64,000 bases of DNA, from the NCBI GenBank assembly GCA_022885665.1, contig JAGQDJ010000024.1:186001-250000 (forward strand), in the 5' to 3' direction. The notes beneath the pieces were generated by a model. The model had not been told where the DNA came from and did no database searches. It saw only the letters and a list, made by a program, of their open reading frames with translations. Origin of the DNA: Triops longicaudatus. Its lineage: Eukaryota; Arthropoda; Branchiopoda; Notostraca; Triopsidae. How positions within the stretch are numbered: position 1 is the first letter of the stretch; each line of letters starts with the position of its first letter. Positions 25,107 to 37,400 of the stretch are shown here, one piece after another. A program made the translations under genes and the position numbers.

Positions 25107-26882
25107 TTACGCAATAATGCTATTTTTACGTACTTCAGGAGCTGGAGTGTTACTAGTTTCTGGGGGGTCGGCAGGTACAGGAGATGCTGGGACAGGTGAA
25201 GTTGATTTTTTACGCCTTTTTCGTCTTTCGGCTGGCAATTCCACCGCTGCAGGTTTGGGTTTGGGTCGGGTGCGGCTCGCTGGCGTTTTGTTATTTATCG
25301 GAGCCTGTTCCTGCTGAATGGGAGTCGTCGGGACATTGTTGGCTAGTGCTGCTGCCGCGTTTTTCAAACTACTTCTCCGGGTTTGCGGATGAGAAGCGGC
25401 GGGTTCGGGTTGGGGCTTTTCCTTATCTCTATTTCCGTTGCCTTTGTTATTGCTGGATGGATTCGCGCTCGTCCCTCCGGCCTCGCTGGTGCTTCGCCGC
25501 GAAGTTGGTGTCATGTTAACAACTCGACGCGGGTGACCGTCGAGGTCTGTAGGCAAAACTTTTAGCACCAGTGACTTGCAAAATTCCGCATGCGCCTCTT
25601 CGTGCTCTATTAACACGTTAGCTTGGCTCTGGTAACTGTTATTTGCACTCCCCAATTGAGTTGGGCCTTGCAGATTAGGCTTGAAAAGGTAACCGTCAAC
25701 GGAGAGGTCTCCGTGGTTTTCGTTCTTATCACGCACGATAAAATGGGCTTTTTGATTAGATTCCTGAAATTCTTCCTTCACCGTGTCCTAATTAGGAAAC
25801 AAAATATAAAGCACCACTTTAATCCTTTACAAAAACGGTAGAAAACACACGTGAACACGGTTCTACATTCCGATGCGGGAGAACTTCAGCGTGCGTGTCT
25901 TCCTACTGCGTTGCCAGCGCCGCCACTGTGAAAAACTACAAGGTTGGGTTAGCGACCCCCCTACCGTACGGGATTTCAGGTCTCGCTTCCTGCGTTGCTT
26001 GCCATAGATTTTATTTCCCAGCTGCCTGCACTGGCAGCTGTAGCCCTTGATGGGCGTTTTCTCCCTTTGCCTCTGGCTACCTCCTACCCCCTTACGAAAG
26101 GGCACAATACATTGTCTCCATAAAGCTATAAGATGGTTCTTTACAGGGAAAATTCTAGCACAAACAGTTAACTTTTCTTTGGAAAGTTGCGAATTATGGA
26201 TAAGGGTGATGTGCGTAACACGCCTTGAGGGAATTGCTAGTTGTATTAGGGCACTACAGAAAACCGGTTTCAAAGTTTACTTTGTTGTGAAAGAGTACGT
26301 TTTTAACTTGTTTATTATTTTTCATTAATTTTTACCTGAAAAATAACAGGCAGAGTAGGCCCTGGAATACTGTCGTCAACAATGAAGGGAACGGAAACGT
26401 TTGGCATGCTGCGAGAACTTGCGATATCTAAATCCTCAGGGTTTGGGGGGGTGTTAGGAAATTCCGTCGACAGTGAAAAGACTTGGACGATTTTAATATT
26501 GCATACTGGTTGCTGTACGTTATTTGCAGATGGAGTGTTACTGCATTCAGAGGTGGCGTTTTCGGGTGTAGCAGTGCTCAACAGAATGTCTCCTTCGTCA
26601 TCCGATGACAGGAAATACACCTGTTCTTCAATCTTCACGTGGCGTTGGTGATCTTCGACTTGGCTGTTGCCGATTACCCGGGTTTCGTATTTAGACATTG
26701 TACCTTTCTCTAGGACTTCTGGCTCGTCATCGGACGATAGTGTGTATACCTGTTTGTACCAAATTATTAAAAACATAAAATAAACACACCAGTACACAAG
26801 AAGTTGTTAGGTACGTTTTGCAAGAAAGTGAACATACAGGGATTAAATCGACGCCTTCGCGTAGATATGAACGTGCATCCAT
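25107..26882 (-). CDS. Unrecognised protein with repeated SUMO-interaction-like acidic motifs and basic C-terminus
   Basis: I do not recognise this family. Three exons (26838-26882, 26336-26749, 25107-25787) join in phase 0 to give 379 residues. Evidence that it is real: long clean frames, consensus donors (CCT|GTATGT, CAG|GTAAAA), pyrimidine-rich acceptors and non-random composition. VDLIPVYTLSSDDEPE (spanning the first junction, residues 11-26), QVYFLSSDDEGD and QVFSLSTE repeat a hydrophobic core followed by Ser-Ser-acidic, as in phospho-regulated SIMs. The middle contains HFIVRDKNENHGDLSVDGYL, possibly folded. The C-terminus is Ser/Thr/Pro-rich with RRKRRKK, a likely nuclear signal. The stop lies only 242 bp before the E(z) ATG on the same strand. 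A donor-like GAA|GTACGT at 25133 leaves an alternative 3' end open. Probably a nuclear SUMO-binding protein; function is inference. Confidence 0.7.
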
Positions 26883-28432
26883 TGGTCTATTATAGCCGTT
26901 AATAGTGCCGCGTGACAAAGGTTTTACGAGTACAAACCACTATACGTAAACAACTGGGACGTATGGGACAGAAAAGCTGCTGTCTTTTCCCTGCACTCTG
27001 TCGAAACTGCGAGGGAAACAGTTAGGTTGCGCTAGAATAGCTTAGCTTGTATCCTTTTCCCCATTCGACTTCCGTAAGACAAAACAGAAGGGAAAGAGAA
27101 GTATCCAGGTTCCTATCTCGAGTTGCCTGCGATTTAAAGACTGATAAAACGAGAAGTCGGTAGATTGGTTGTACAACTGTATACTTTTTTCTAACAATCA
27201 TAATACACTTTCTCAAGTAATGCTTCCAAACATTTGCAATGCATGGTTTTTTGTCGATTTAACAATGACGGTAATGAGAACTTCACATTTTTTTACCATT
27301 CCTAACACAACATTTCCCTTTTGCAACATTCGAATATGCAAACACATGCCACTGGTTTCGACACATTGGCTCAAAGCTAAAGGGTGGGCTTTTCTGGCAA
27401 ATTGATTGCAAATCTTTTGGTGGGCAATAAAGATAGTGGACAATAAGATAGTGGGCAAAATCTGCACATACTACCTACTAATGGGTTCATCCATGCTAAA
27501 ACAGGGACGAGATCTACAGTACGATTCCGCTTGGTTTGGTCTTATCCACTCAATCAACGTGAAGTGGACAATGAAGGAAATGAAATGAAAGGACGCAAAT
27601 AAAAAGACAGCCCCACAAAACTTTTCCCATGATAAGCGATTCAAACGGCTGTGGTTAAAACAACGAACGAAGTCGATAGCATGAGGTACGCATACCTAAT
27701 GAAAGTCGAATTCTTCCGATATAAAGGAGTTAATAGCCCTGTTAACAGAGCGGAACACAGCCAGTTTTTTTCCCTTGTTGCATTCGAAGAACAACATAAC
27801 TGGAAAAAATCGGGGTACTTTAAACGATCAGTGATTTTTACTGGCCGCGCTAAGAACTTAAGTGCTCTATTGTATACAGAAAATTTCACAGCAGAATGAA
27901 ATGTTTACATCCCGTATATAAATTGTCAAGAAAAATCCCTCTAGCATGGGGCCGGTGACAGAGCAGGAAACGCCAGTTTTACAAGCATAGACATAAAGCT
28001 TGCTTACGGAGAAAGGAAAATATGGGGTGATTGTAAAGGACCTTCACCGTAAATTAAAATCTCCTCCATTAAACTTTTCATGGTCAAGTTCCATTATTAC
28101 TTGCGAGGCCTATATATGATTTTACATAACATAATGTTTTTCTTGAAAAACCTAAGCTTTTTGCATATCACATTCTGTACAAACATCGAGAGGAAAAGTT
28201 CCGTCGCTCCACCCATAACCTTTTAACGATCCATATCTTTTTACCCCAGATTTTTGCCCACCCATAATAATTTGAAACGAAAAAAAAATGCCACATTTCT
28301 ATACAACAGGTACGAGGAGGGGCCGATCAACTTCCGTTTGTCGGAAAAATGTCCCAAAATTTTGACTGGCAAGACGAAAAACTCGCAATAATTTACGAAC
28401 TCGATTGACTCCGGCATAGCATCATGACGAAA
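26883..28432. other. Intergenic, SIM-gene promoter / E75 3' UTR
   Basis: About 1.55 kb, AT-rich. It should contain the E75 3' UTR (left of 28433) and the promoter of the minus-strand gene starting at 26882. Open frames on both strands near 27.2-27.9 kb lack splice context or motifs. Confidence 0.55.
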
Positions 28433-31400
28433 CTACGCGTGGAGGGGGAAATAATGCTGCTGAGGATGCGAAACGGGAGTGGACCTGTCGTGTGTGGGTG
28501 ACGACGAGGGAGATTTTAATGACAGGTTCAAAGGCTGGGCGTCAGTCATGCCCACAGGCAGTTCAGCTGCCACAGGTGGTGTGGGCGCCTTGAGCGACGC
28601 ACGATCCACAGGTGAGCGCGGTGACCGAACGTTGTCGTAACATCTTCCGGAGAAGGATGACTCGCTTGATTGGGATGAACCCGGTCGTGCATAAGGGTGA
28701 TAGTAGGGTCCGGTGGTAAGGACGCTCTTGTGACCCAGAGTCGGTGACTGGGAGGGGTAAGTAGGGTACGACGGGGTTCCTCGCATGATGTTGGTGACAA
28801 TCAAGTCAGCCCGCCGTTGCTGTTCGGAGCTAATCCTGGGTCCTTCCATCAAAGATCGGGCCAAAGTTGAATGCGTGCTTGTCAAAGGTGTCGGACTTGA
28901 CAAGGCAGCCAACAAGGGCGACGACGTAGACGGAACATGGGACGGCGACGAGGTCAACGCGCTGATGAGCGTCATGGGAGGATTAGGTGACGACATGGGA
29001 GAGCTCACGCTTCGTGGTGACGGATCAGCGCACTCAGTTGCAGTTTCCCGGCGTTGTAAAGTCAACGCGCGGAATTTCTTGTGCGGCTTGTAGGCCTCGT
29101 CCATCAAAGAGTTGGTGTCGAAGAGAGGTGGGGCTTGGAGGACGCGCTTCAGGACCGGCATATCATCAACTGCGGGGGCCACCCGGGCGTGTGGTGAGGA
29201 CTGCTGCAGGTTCTGGTGATGGTGGTGATTTTGATGAAGTTCCTCCATATCTTTCACCTTGTCTTCGACGGAGCGTGGCGACGAGCAAAAGGAATTGGTG
29301 GTGGAGCGAGAAGTCGTGGACATTTTCTCGTAGCGTTCAACCCCGGACTCGATACCTGAATCGTCGGGTGAATCGAGCTTCCTGGATTTGTAAGGGCATT
29401 GTTGGGGCGCTTCGTCCTCAGCAATCATGAGCGGATGCTCTCCGTCTTCGCCGTCACTTGAAGTGGAGCCGTTCTCGGAGTCATGAGGAACCCGGCGATG
29501 ATGGTGGAGTCGGTGGTGAAGATGATGATCAGAAGACGCGGAAGAGTTCAAATGCCGCGCTGTGCCAGCTACGGCGGCCAACAAGGGAAGATCGCTCATA
29601 GCTTCAGAGGAGTATACGGATTCGGTGGAGGACACTGATCCTAGCGGACTTCGTGCACCTTCCTCATCGGGCCAGGATTGCCTTGAAGATGAGTCCCAAG
29701 GACTTGCCGGTGGTTGGGGAGCAGCGGCCGCAGCAGCGGTGGCAATCTGGGCCGGGCGGTTGGACTGCTCGGTCATTTTGAAGGCCTGCAGCTTCTCGGA
29801 GTGGAGAATATTCAAGGTACGAAGATCAGGGATTTTGCGTAGCACTTCTGCGTACAGTCCTTGTTGTTCAGGATGAGACTGTGCCAACATACTTTCCAAG
29901 ACGGAGCGCAATTTGGATTCCATGCGTTCAACCATTTCGACGCCTCTCAAACCAGGGCGATCTACGGTAATAAAATGGAAATTAAGACACCAATCGAAAG
30001 GTTAGAAATTAAGTGAGGGAGCTTACCTTTGGAAACCACTACTACGGCGCAGAACAAAGCCAGCTCGGCATCGCTCAGGCCAAGATTATTGAGTCGTTCG
30101 GCGAAGTCGAACATGGAATCCATCAAGAAGCGCGCATTAGCGGAGTTGTGCAAGGCGTCCCTTCGCAGAAGCTGACCATTGAGGCACAGCATGGTATTGC
30201 TCTACAAATATAGGAAATAGAAACGTTTAATTTCACAGAAACCTTGCAATTCCTAGTAAATTACCTCCGAATCGAACATAGCTGCCAACCGGACGAGAAG
30301 TACCTCAAAGACGCCGGCTTTGAGCAAGGTAACTTGGTCGTCTTGGGTGAGAAGAGAGAAACCAGGCAATCTTTTCGCGAATTCGACGACCCCACGGATG
30401 GCGGGAGAAAATCTTTCCGAAAAGTCTTGAAGCAACTGCTGTTGTCCATTAGCCGGGACCGGCGTGGGATTCAAAGGACAAGCCTGCAACACAAACCAAG
30501 ACACATGAGAATTACAGATCCGTCTGTCCACTTTCGGTTGAAGGAATGCAAGGCAGGCAAAACGGACGACATAATTAGTTTTACTGGGGCGTGCGAGAGC
30601 TGTCAAGGTTGAAGCCTTGCAAGAAAGGAACGCGCATTTTAGACTAGAGGTCAGCAGGTGATGCAACGTTGCAAACATGTTTGTCGAATATAAGGGGAGC
30701 AGGAGAAACAAAGCAGTTTCCGTTTTTTAAAGCTCTTCCTTCCCTTTTCACGGAAAACGTTTCCTAAATTGGGAGACTTAAACCTTGCGTGGGTCCTGAC
30801 TTGCACGCGCTAAATTTATGGAAAATAGTTCTGGGAAACTATCTGCGGGAAAGAATTTTGAATGGTTGCTTTCGTTCTAGACCTTGGATTATTACGGTAT
30901 CGCAAAGTTTAGTTTAGGATTGTTGAAGCAAACAGATGTAGGGAACAGTGCCAAGTTATTTTTTTTCCCCCGAGTATTGGGAAACAGACTTTCTAAAGCG
31001 AGCGTCTGACCTTGGCCATGTAGAAACGAAGCATATATCGAATAGCTTTACGAAGATAACGATATTACGTGTCAAAACGTGTAAACTGTAGAGCAGCCGA
31101 GATGGAACCGAAGGGATTTGATAAGAAAAATGATTTGTTGTCTTTTCCTTGTTTGCATTCAAGGTTAGAGGAAGTAACGTTATCATGCTGTTCCGCTCTC
31201 CGGGACCTTTATAAACTTGTGGTTAAGTTACATAATGGTTACAGGGGTGACACCCGATTTTTCTGAAACAATGGAAGAACACATCTATCGAAACAAAATG
31301 GGGATACATGCACTGTACACTACTAGGGTGTGTTTGCTACCAAACGAAGGTCGAGACTTCGGTTCCCAGCCAAGGTCAGCTCTGACGCATCCAAAGCAGA

Positions 31401-34400
31401 CATCTTTCAATTTTTTAGCGCTTCACATTCTTGGCGTTAGAAGAAAATAACGAAAGCGACAAGACTAAAGAGCTCGCTGCACGTAAGAAAGGTGAACAAA
31501 CTATAACAAGTCAGGCGGATTTTTTTGCGAAGGGGACAGAAAGGGAGATCAAAGCGTGAAAAGAGCGATCGATATTCAACTTACCAAGGTAGTCGGACCA
31601 GTGGCGTAGTCCGGGTGACGCTGAGCAGCGGCTAATAGAGGTTCAACCTTATCCCGCGTAAAGTCACACGTGTCCACGTGAGCGCGAATGACAGCGTTCG
31701 TTAGTTGCTGATCATCGGCTAATTCTGCGGATAAGGCGCGTTCTGCTGATCGGGCATTCACAGACTGCATAGCGGCCAAAATCTTGGCCTTTTCACGTTT
31801 GGGGACACGACCGAATCGCACAGCTATAAAGACAAAAAATACAACATTAGTTCCCGGCACAAGAAGATGTCATAAGTTTAGCAAAACAATTAAGCCTACA
31901 TTGTGCACTAGAAAACTTTCCAGTCAATAGGCCTTTTAGGATGGGCCAAGGTTCTGAAGGATCTTTGGCGGCAAGGAGCCGTAACTGTCTTTCATACACT
32001 TGAGGCCTCAACTTATCGTCACTTTCCATTTTTCCCCAGAGCAAACCCCTAAAGAAGCAGGCGTTCCTTTCAAAGACTTGCACTTCACAGATACTGGGGT
32101 CGAAACTAAAGCCGGAAGTCCCGAGTGGACTTGACAAGGCGAACTTTTCCACGTCACTGACGGAATAAGAGCGCCGGAGCACACGCGGATATACTGCGCA
32201 CCGCAAAGTATTCGTTGTCAAGTCAACGCAACGGAGCAACGGGATGGAAGGCCATCACGTTAAACCTTGTTCAAGGCTAACTCAGAATCTACGTGCAAAA
32301 GGAAGACGAGAAACCTCTATGCTCTGATCCCAAATAGACCGACCTTGGGGAAACGGGAATACGATATTCTCTTTTTCTATGGGGAGAAGCAAGACAAAAA
32401 CAACCTAATATTGTCCTATTCCCCCTACAGTGACCTCGGCACCAAAGGCGCATGCGGCAATAACAGTTTTATCGAACACTTCTTCTAATATTTTCCAAAA
32501 CTGGTATTCAAACTGGGAGAGATGAAGAAAGTGCGCTCGCATGCGAACCGAACGACCTTAACACTTGTTGTCTCGCTTTTTAAACAAATTTCCGCCTTTC
32601 GCTCAACGCAGTATTGCAGCTGGGTAACTACCAAGGGCGCTGTGACAAAATTTCGCACGTCTTCATTTTGTCACGTCTTGGAGATTTTCAAACTGGCTTT
32701 TAGACAAGAATTACGTTTAACTTATTTATTGCACTTTTTGGCAAAATCTAACCTTGAGCTTTATTATGTCCGAGTTACTACTCCTAACTTCGGTAAAACC
32801 CGCTTCTCGGGAAAAGATCTACGATTTTTTTAAATATTTACCTGACTGTGTTTCCAGCACTCGACGCTTTTGCGACCACGTCATTGGAGGTCGATTAGGG
32901 TAATTTTTGGAACTAATAGGTTTCTCTAGTGGTTTTTGAAACGTGTCCACTGGTTCAAAGTGATTTTCACTTTGGCATAAATCAATGTTTTCAAAGGGAC
33001 AGTAGTCACGGATTCCCATGTTTGTACGTGGCGTCGATACTTGGCAAAAAAGTCACTTCACGACGCGAAAAACGTTTCTAATCCGTACAAGAAAAGAGAG
33101 AGCTTGGAAGGAGCGGAGACAATCAACGAAGGGCCCCCACTTTCTCTCATGTAAACTAGGGTATCTTGGAACAGAAAGTCACTCTCGCTCAAGTCGAGAC
33201 ACTGAGGATGCATACGCCAGATTTCTAATTCCACCACGAAACAAAACCGAAGTGTAGAGTGGGAGACGCACGAAGTGGTATGAACCTGCTCGCTCTACGG
33301 CTGCCGAAGCAATACTTTGTATAGACCAAAGCTCTTAGTATAAGCAGCCTAAGTAGAGAACAAGGGGGCAGTGGCCTAGGAAAGTAGGTCATCACCTGTA
33401 CAGGTGAATGCTCAAACTCTTATTTGCCGGTTTCGTCCTCTTACTATAGGTGGTGGGACTTCCCTTCACTAGAAAACCCAATCCTGTCCTCACGTTGATT
33501 TTCTTGGGAAATCTTGTTTTCAAAACTTTTACCCGGCCCACGTATGGACGCGGAACAGCTACCACACACCCCTTCCATGTAAAAACTATTTACGGCTTTT
33601 CCCCGCCAAAATAACTCACTCGTCAACCCTGTGAACTTCTCAACCCTCTTTTAAAAACCCCTCAATCGTTCCCTGTATTCGAATGCTTTAGCACAGTACT
33701 CGGTGCTGTACGAACTACTACGAACCACAGCGCCCGCCTTTTCTTTTACGCGGAAACTTCATAAGCGTGTTTGCGTAATACAAGAAAAAAACAATAAACA
33801 AGTCGTGGACTTACCATCGCGGCTCATGCCTACAGCAATGCACTTCTTTAAACGGCAGTATTGACACCGGTTGCGATTAATTCGCAAAATGGAGCATTGT
33901 TGGTTTTTGGTGCAGGGGCGATACTGGATCTTTTGTTGGATGCTACGACGGAAGAAGCCCTGGATTGCGAAAGAAAACGGATGAGATTTAGTAAAGCTTA
34001 TAAGCACAATCATCATTGTCATAGTCTACTACTGTAATTACTAAGTTTCCTTTTTGTAGAAAATAAAAAAATAAAAAACTAAGGCGTCGGTAATTGAGCA
34101 ATAATGAAACTAGAAGCTATTGACGGGAAATACTATGTCCCCACCCTAAGAAAAAAAAGTACCCTGATTTAGTGTCCCCGTTTGCGTTCACCGACCTCGT
34201 GGTGTGCTCTTGCTCGTATTCCCTCTCGCTTGCGTACTCCATCACACATTCGTGAACGGATATGGGCTATGTGTAAGCGGGACTCTCGTTTTGATTACCG
34301 CACTTTGCGTCAGGAGCCCAGAGCGCGCGCTCAAGACCGGGCAATGACCCTAAAAAGCCTCGCGAACCCTTTACAAAAACCCTAAGGAACTAAAATGAAG

Positions 34401-37400
34401 CTTTTCGTGGAAAGTAAGAGTCCTAAAATGGGACACGACCCTCGTCCGTCCGCTGGCAGGGGCAACAATCCCATGGACTCGCCTTTACTACGAAATGAGC
34501 CTTTCCGAAAAACCCTTTTCGATACACTAAACTCAATCGAAACAATTTGTCTACCTGCCGTTTACCTTAGAAAAACAGCCCTATTTTCAGACTCTAATTC
34601 CATTGAATTTTTTTCACCCTTTCACTGGATACAACTAGCCACGGAGTATCCAGTACTGTTCCCAAGTTACTAGAAAGCAACAAAGGACGAAAGCCCCACC
34701 CTACTAGTACCTTACCCCAAGTGAGGTGTATTACGCCATTGAGTTCAGTAGGCCAGGGCGAAATTCTACAGGATGTTTACGTTTTTCATGCCGTACAGCC
34801 GGGCATGTCACTCTCTCCTGTTATTTTTCTCGAAAAGTCTTACGCAAACAACTAGGCCTACATGTGTCATCGGGCTGTTTACCTGTTTTTAGCCCACAGC
34901 CTGTTGCTCTGTTGTAAGAACGGAAAACACACAGGAACCTGTTTACAAAAAAACAACAACAACGCGCTGCGAGTACTGCCTGAGTCACTGCTACGCTAAA
35001 ACAGCCTAGTGATACGCTGTTTCTCGTAAGTTTCAGGGAGCCAACAGGTCAGTGGAGGTCGTTCACCATCCAGTTTGGTTCGTTCGAAAAAAAAAAGCGC
35101 AACAAAACAACGTTGCCTAACCCTTTGAAGGGTGTACTGTATGCACTTCCGCCGGGGTTTAACTACTGGAAAACGCATGTTCAGAAACTTCCTTACGATT
35201 GTCTGGAGAAAAAATTCCAATGTTTTCGCCGAACGTGGTGAATTCCACGAAAGATTGCATCTTTTTTACAGACGCCTACAATCGCTGCAAATTATGCACG
35301 TATACAAGGATAGACTTATGATAATAAACATGTTCATCACGTCAATCCAAGGAAATAGCCATATGATGCGTATTAATGACGCCCTGTTAGTGAAACAGCT
35401 ACTAAAGTCGGGAGACCGGCTTATGCAAACTTTTTTTTTGTCTTGTATGGGTTACTGACCCTCAGGTTATATTTCTTTTTCGCTCGAGCGTCTCCCAACT
35501 GTGTCAAGAGTATCATTATTGCAACGGTTTTTTCTGTGAGGTCAGGTCAGCCTCTTGCCCAAAACCTCTTATCACGAAAGTAAAAAGAATGCGTAATTAT
35601 CGTAATTAGGACAAAAAGACAACTTTTACTGTTCTACTCTAGTAACTAAGCCATCAGCTGACAAAGATTTTTTTATTTCTTCTTTTTTAACACAAACAGA
35701 CAATTTTTTAGGTTATTAAGCTAAGTTGAAAAATGAAAATTCTATAAGCAATTTGAACGATTATAATTTTCCTTTACCTATTTATACAATTAAATAATTA
35801 CTCACTTAATTTTTAATTATTTTATTTGGATTATTTTTGCTTTATATTCAAAGAATTCGCACGCAAAACATCGATTTGCAATTTCGTGTAGTCCACTACG
35901 AATGATTCATATTAACAAGCTATGAGTTCCGAGGGCAGTTCGACGACCGGGACAGCTGACTACTAACGAAGTCCATTGAACGCTCTTTTATCCATGCCCC
36001 TCCTCCTCCGGTAATGATGTAAATCTATGTTGCTCCCGGTTGTCCGAATAACCGAAAGCGACAGTGACCCACAGGTAAACGACCGGGTTACGGCCGTCTA
36101 CCTTTTTTTTACTGGAAAATTCTTGCTCACTCTACATACTTGGTTGCTTTGGCATAGGAGCAATATTCCCATTTCTCAGTCTATGCTTGGCTAGTTTTTT
36201 CCCCGCAATTTCGATTCTTGGCCTAGCATGGGAATATCGCTCCCTGACACGATTATATTTTACGGACAATTTCATTTTCAACGGGATTTTTATTACTGTT
36301 TCTGTTCAGCTTTTTTTCATCCTGTTGCACTTGGCCTGTACGATAATACGTAAAAATAAGATTTTTCACTTTTGAGAACTACAGGACCGAATCGAGTTCG
36401 CGAAGGTTAGCGGAAAGGTTAGGACCCGGTGACCTGGTGAACTCCTAGTTTAACCCTTTTGGAGAATTTGTAGGTTAATATGTAGGGGAAAAGACGGTCA
36501 GCAGTGTCCGCCTGGTGCAGGGATAATTTCCACACAGCGAGAAATTTTTTCCCAGATTTTAAAATAGGCTACGGAACACTGCGTTCTACGAAATTGTTCT
36601 ATTTCTGAGCTAAAAATATGTGACCTTTCACCTTTCCCACCCTGACCTGCATCTCATCTCTTGCTTCAATTATTCCCTTTCCTTTTGTTTCTTTCCCGAT
36701 GTTTTTCGTGCTCATGGCAAAGTTCGGTGGTGCAAATTAAGGTCTATTTTTGGCCAACTTTCTTCATTCCAAATCTCGGGCTCTCGAGTTTTCATGCGAC
36801 AATTTGACGAGTAGTATTGATTTCAACTTACCTTGCAGCCTTCGCAAGAATGGACACCATAATGGAACCCTGACGCTTTATCTCCACATACGCGGCAAAG
36901 GACTGTAGTTCCGTCGAATTCTAAAAAGAGAACGACAAGAAAAAATATTCAGTTTAGGGATGAAGGTTAGAGTCTTCACACAACGATTGTCTTCTCATAG
37001 TAAGCCATAAATATCAAGGTCGAGACCTTCGAAGCGGTCGGTGACCAGTTGCCGCAGGATTTGGCCCCTTCCTGTCTAACATAAGGGTATTCTTACCTTC
37101 GTTTCTCGCTCGTTTACGTCAATAGCATACAAATTCCGTATAAAGCAAGTCTGTCTTTAGACAAGTGAAAAAATTGAAAAAATCGTACATCAAGTTTTAA
37201 TTTGATTGCATGACGGAAGAGAAAAGTAATCATTGTTTTGTAAGGCGACAATCTTGCAAACAGATCGGAAAATGAGCGTGCAAAAGGGAAGGAACGGGGT
37301 AGTCCAAGTTTCCCTGTCAAGGTCCCGCGGTTATTCAACCTGTTTCGTCAGCAGCGCCCCGCATTCACTGTGGCCTCCACCGGGCTGAATTGCCGTAGCA

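Noticed and set aside
25863..26273. Minus-strand 136-residue basic frame
   Set aside because: It falls in the intron between exons 2 and 3 of the SIM gene, lacks splice context and has no motifs.
28785..29876. Plus-strand frames of 100-147 codons
   Set aside because: They are antisense shadows of the GC-rich, long E75 terminal exon.
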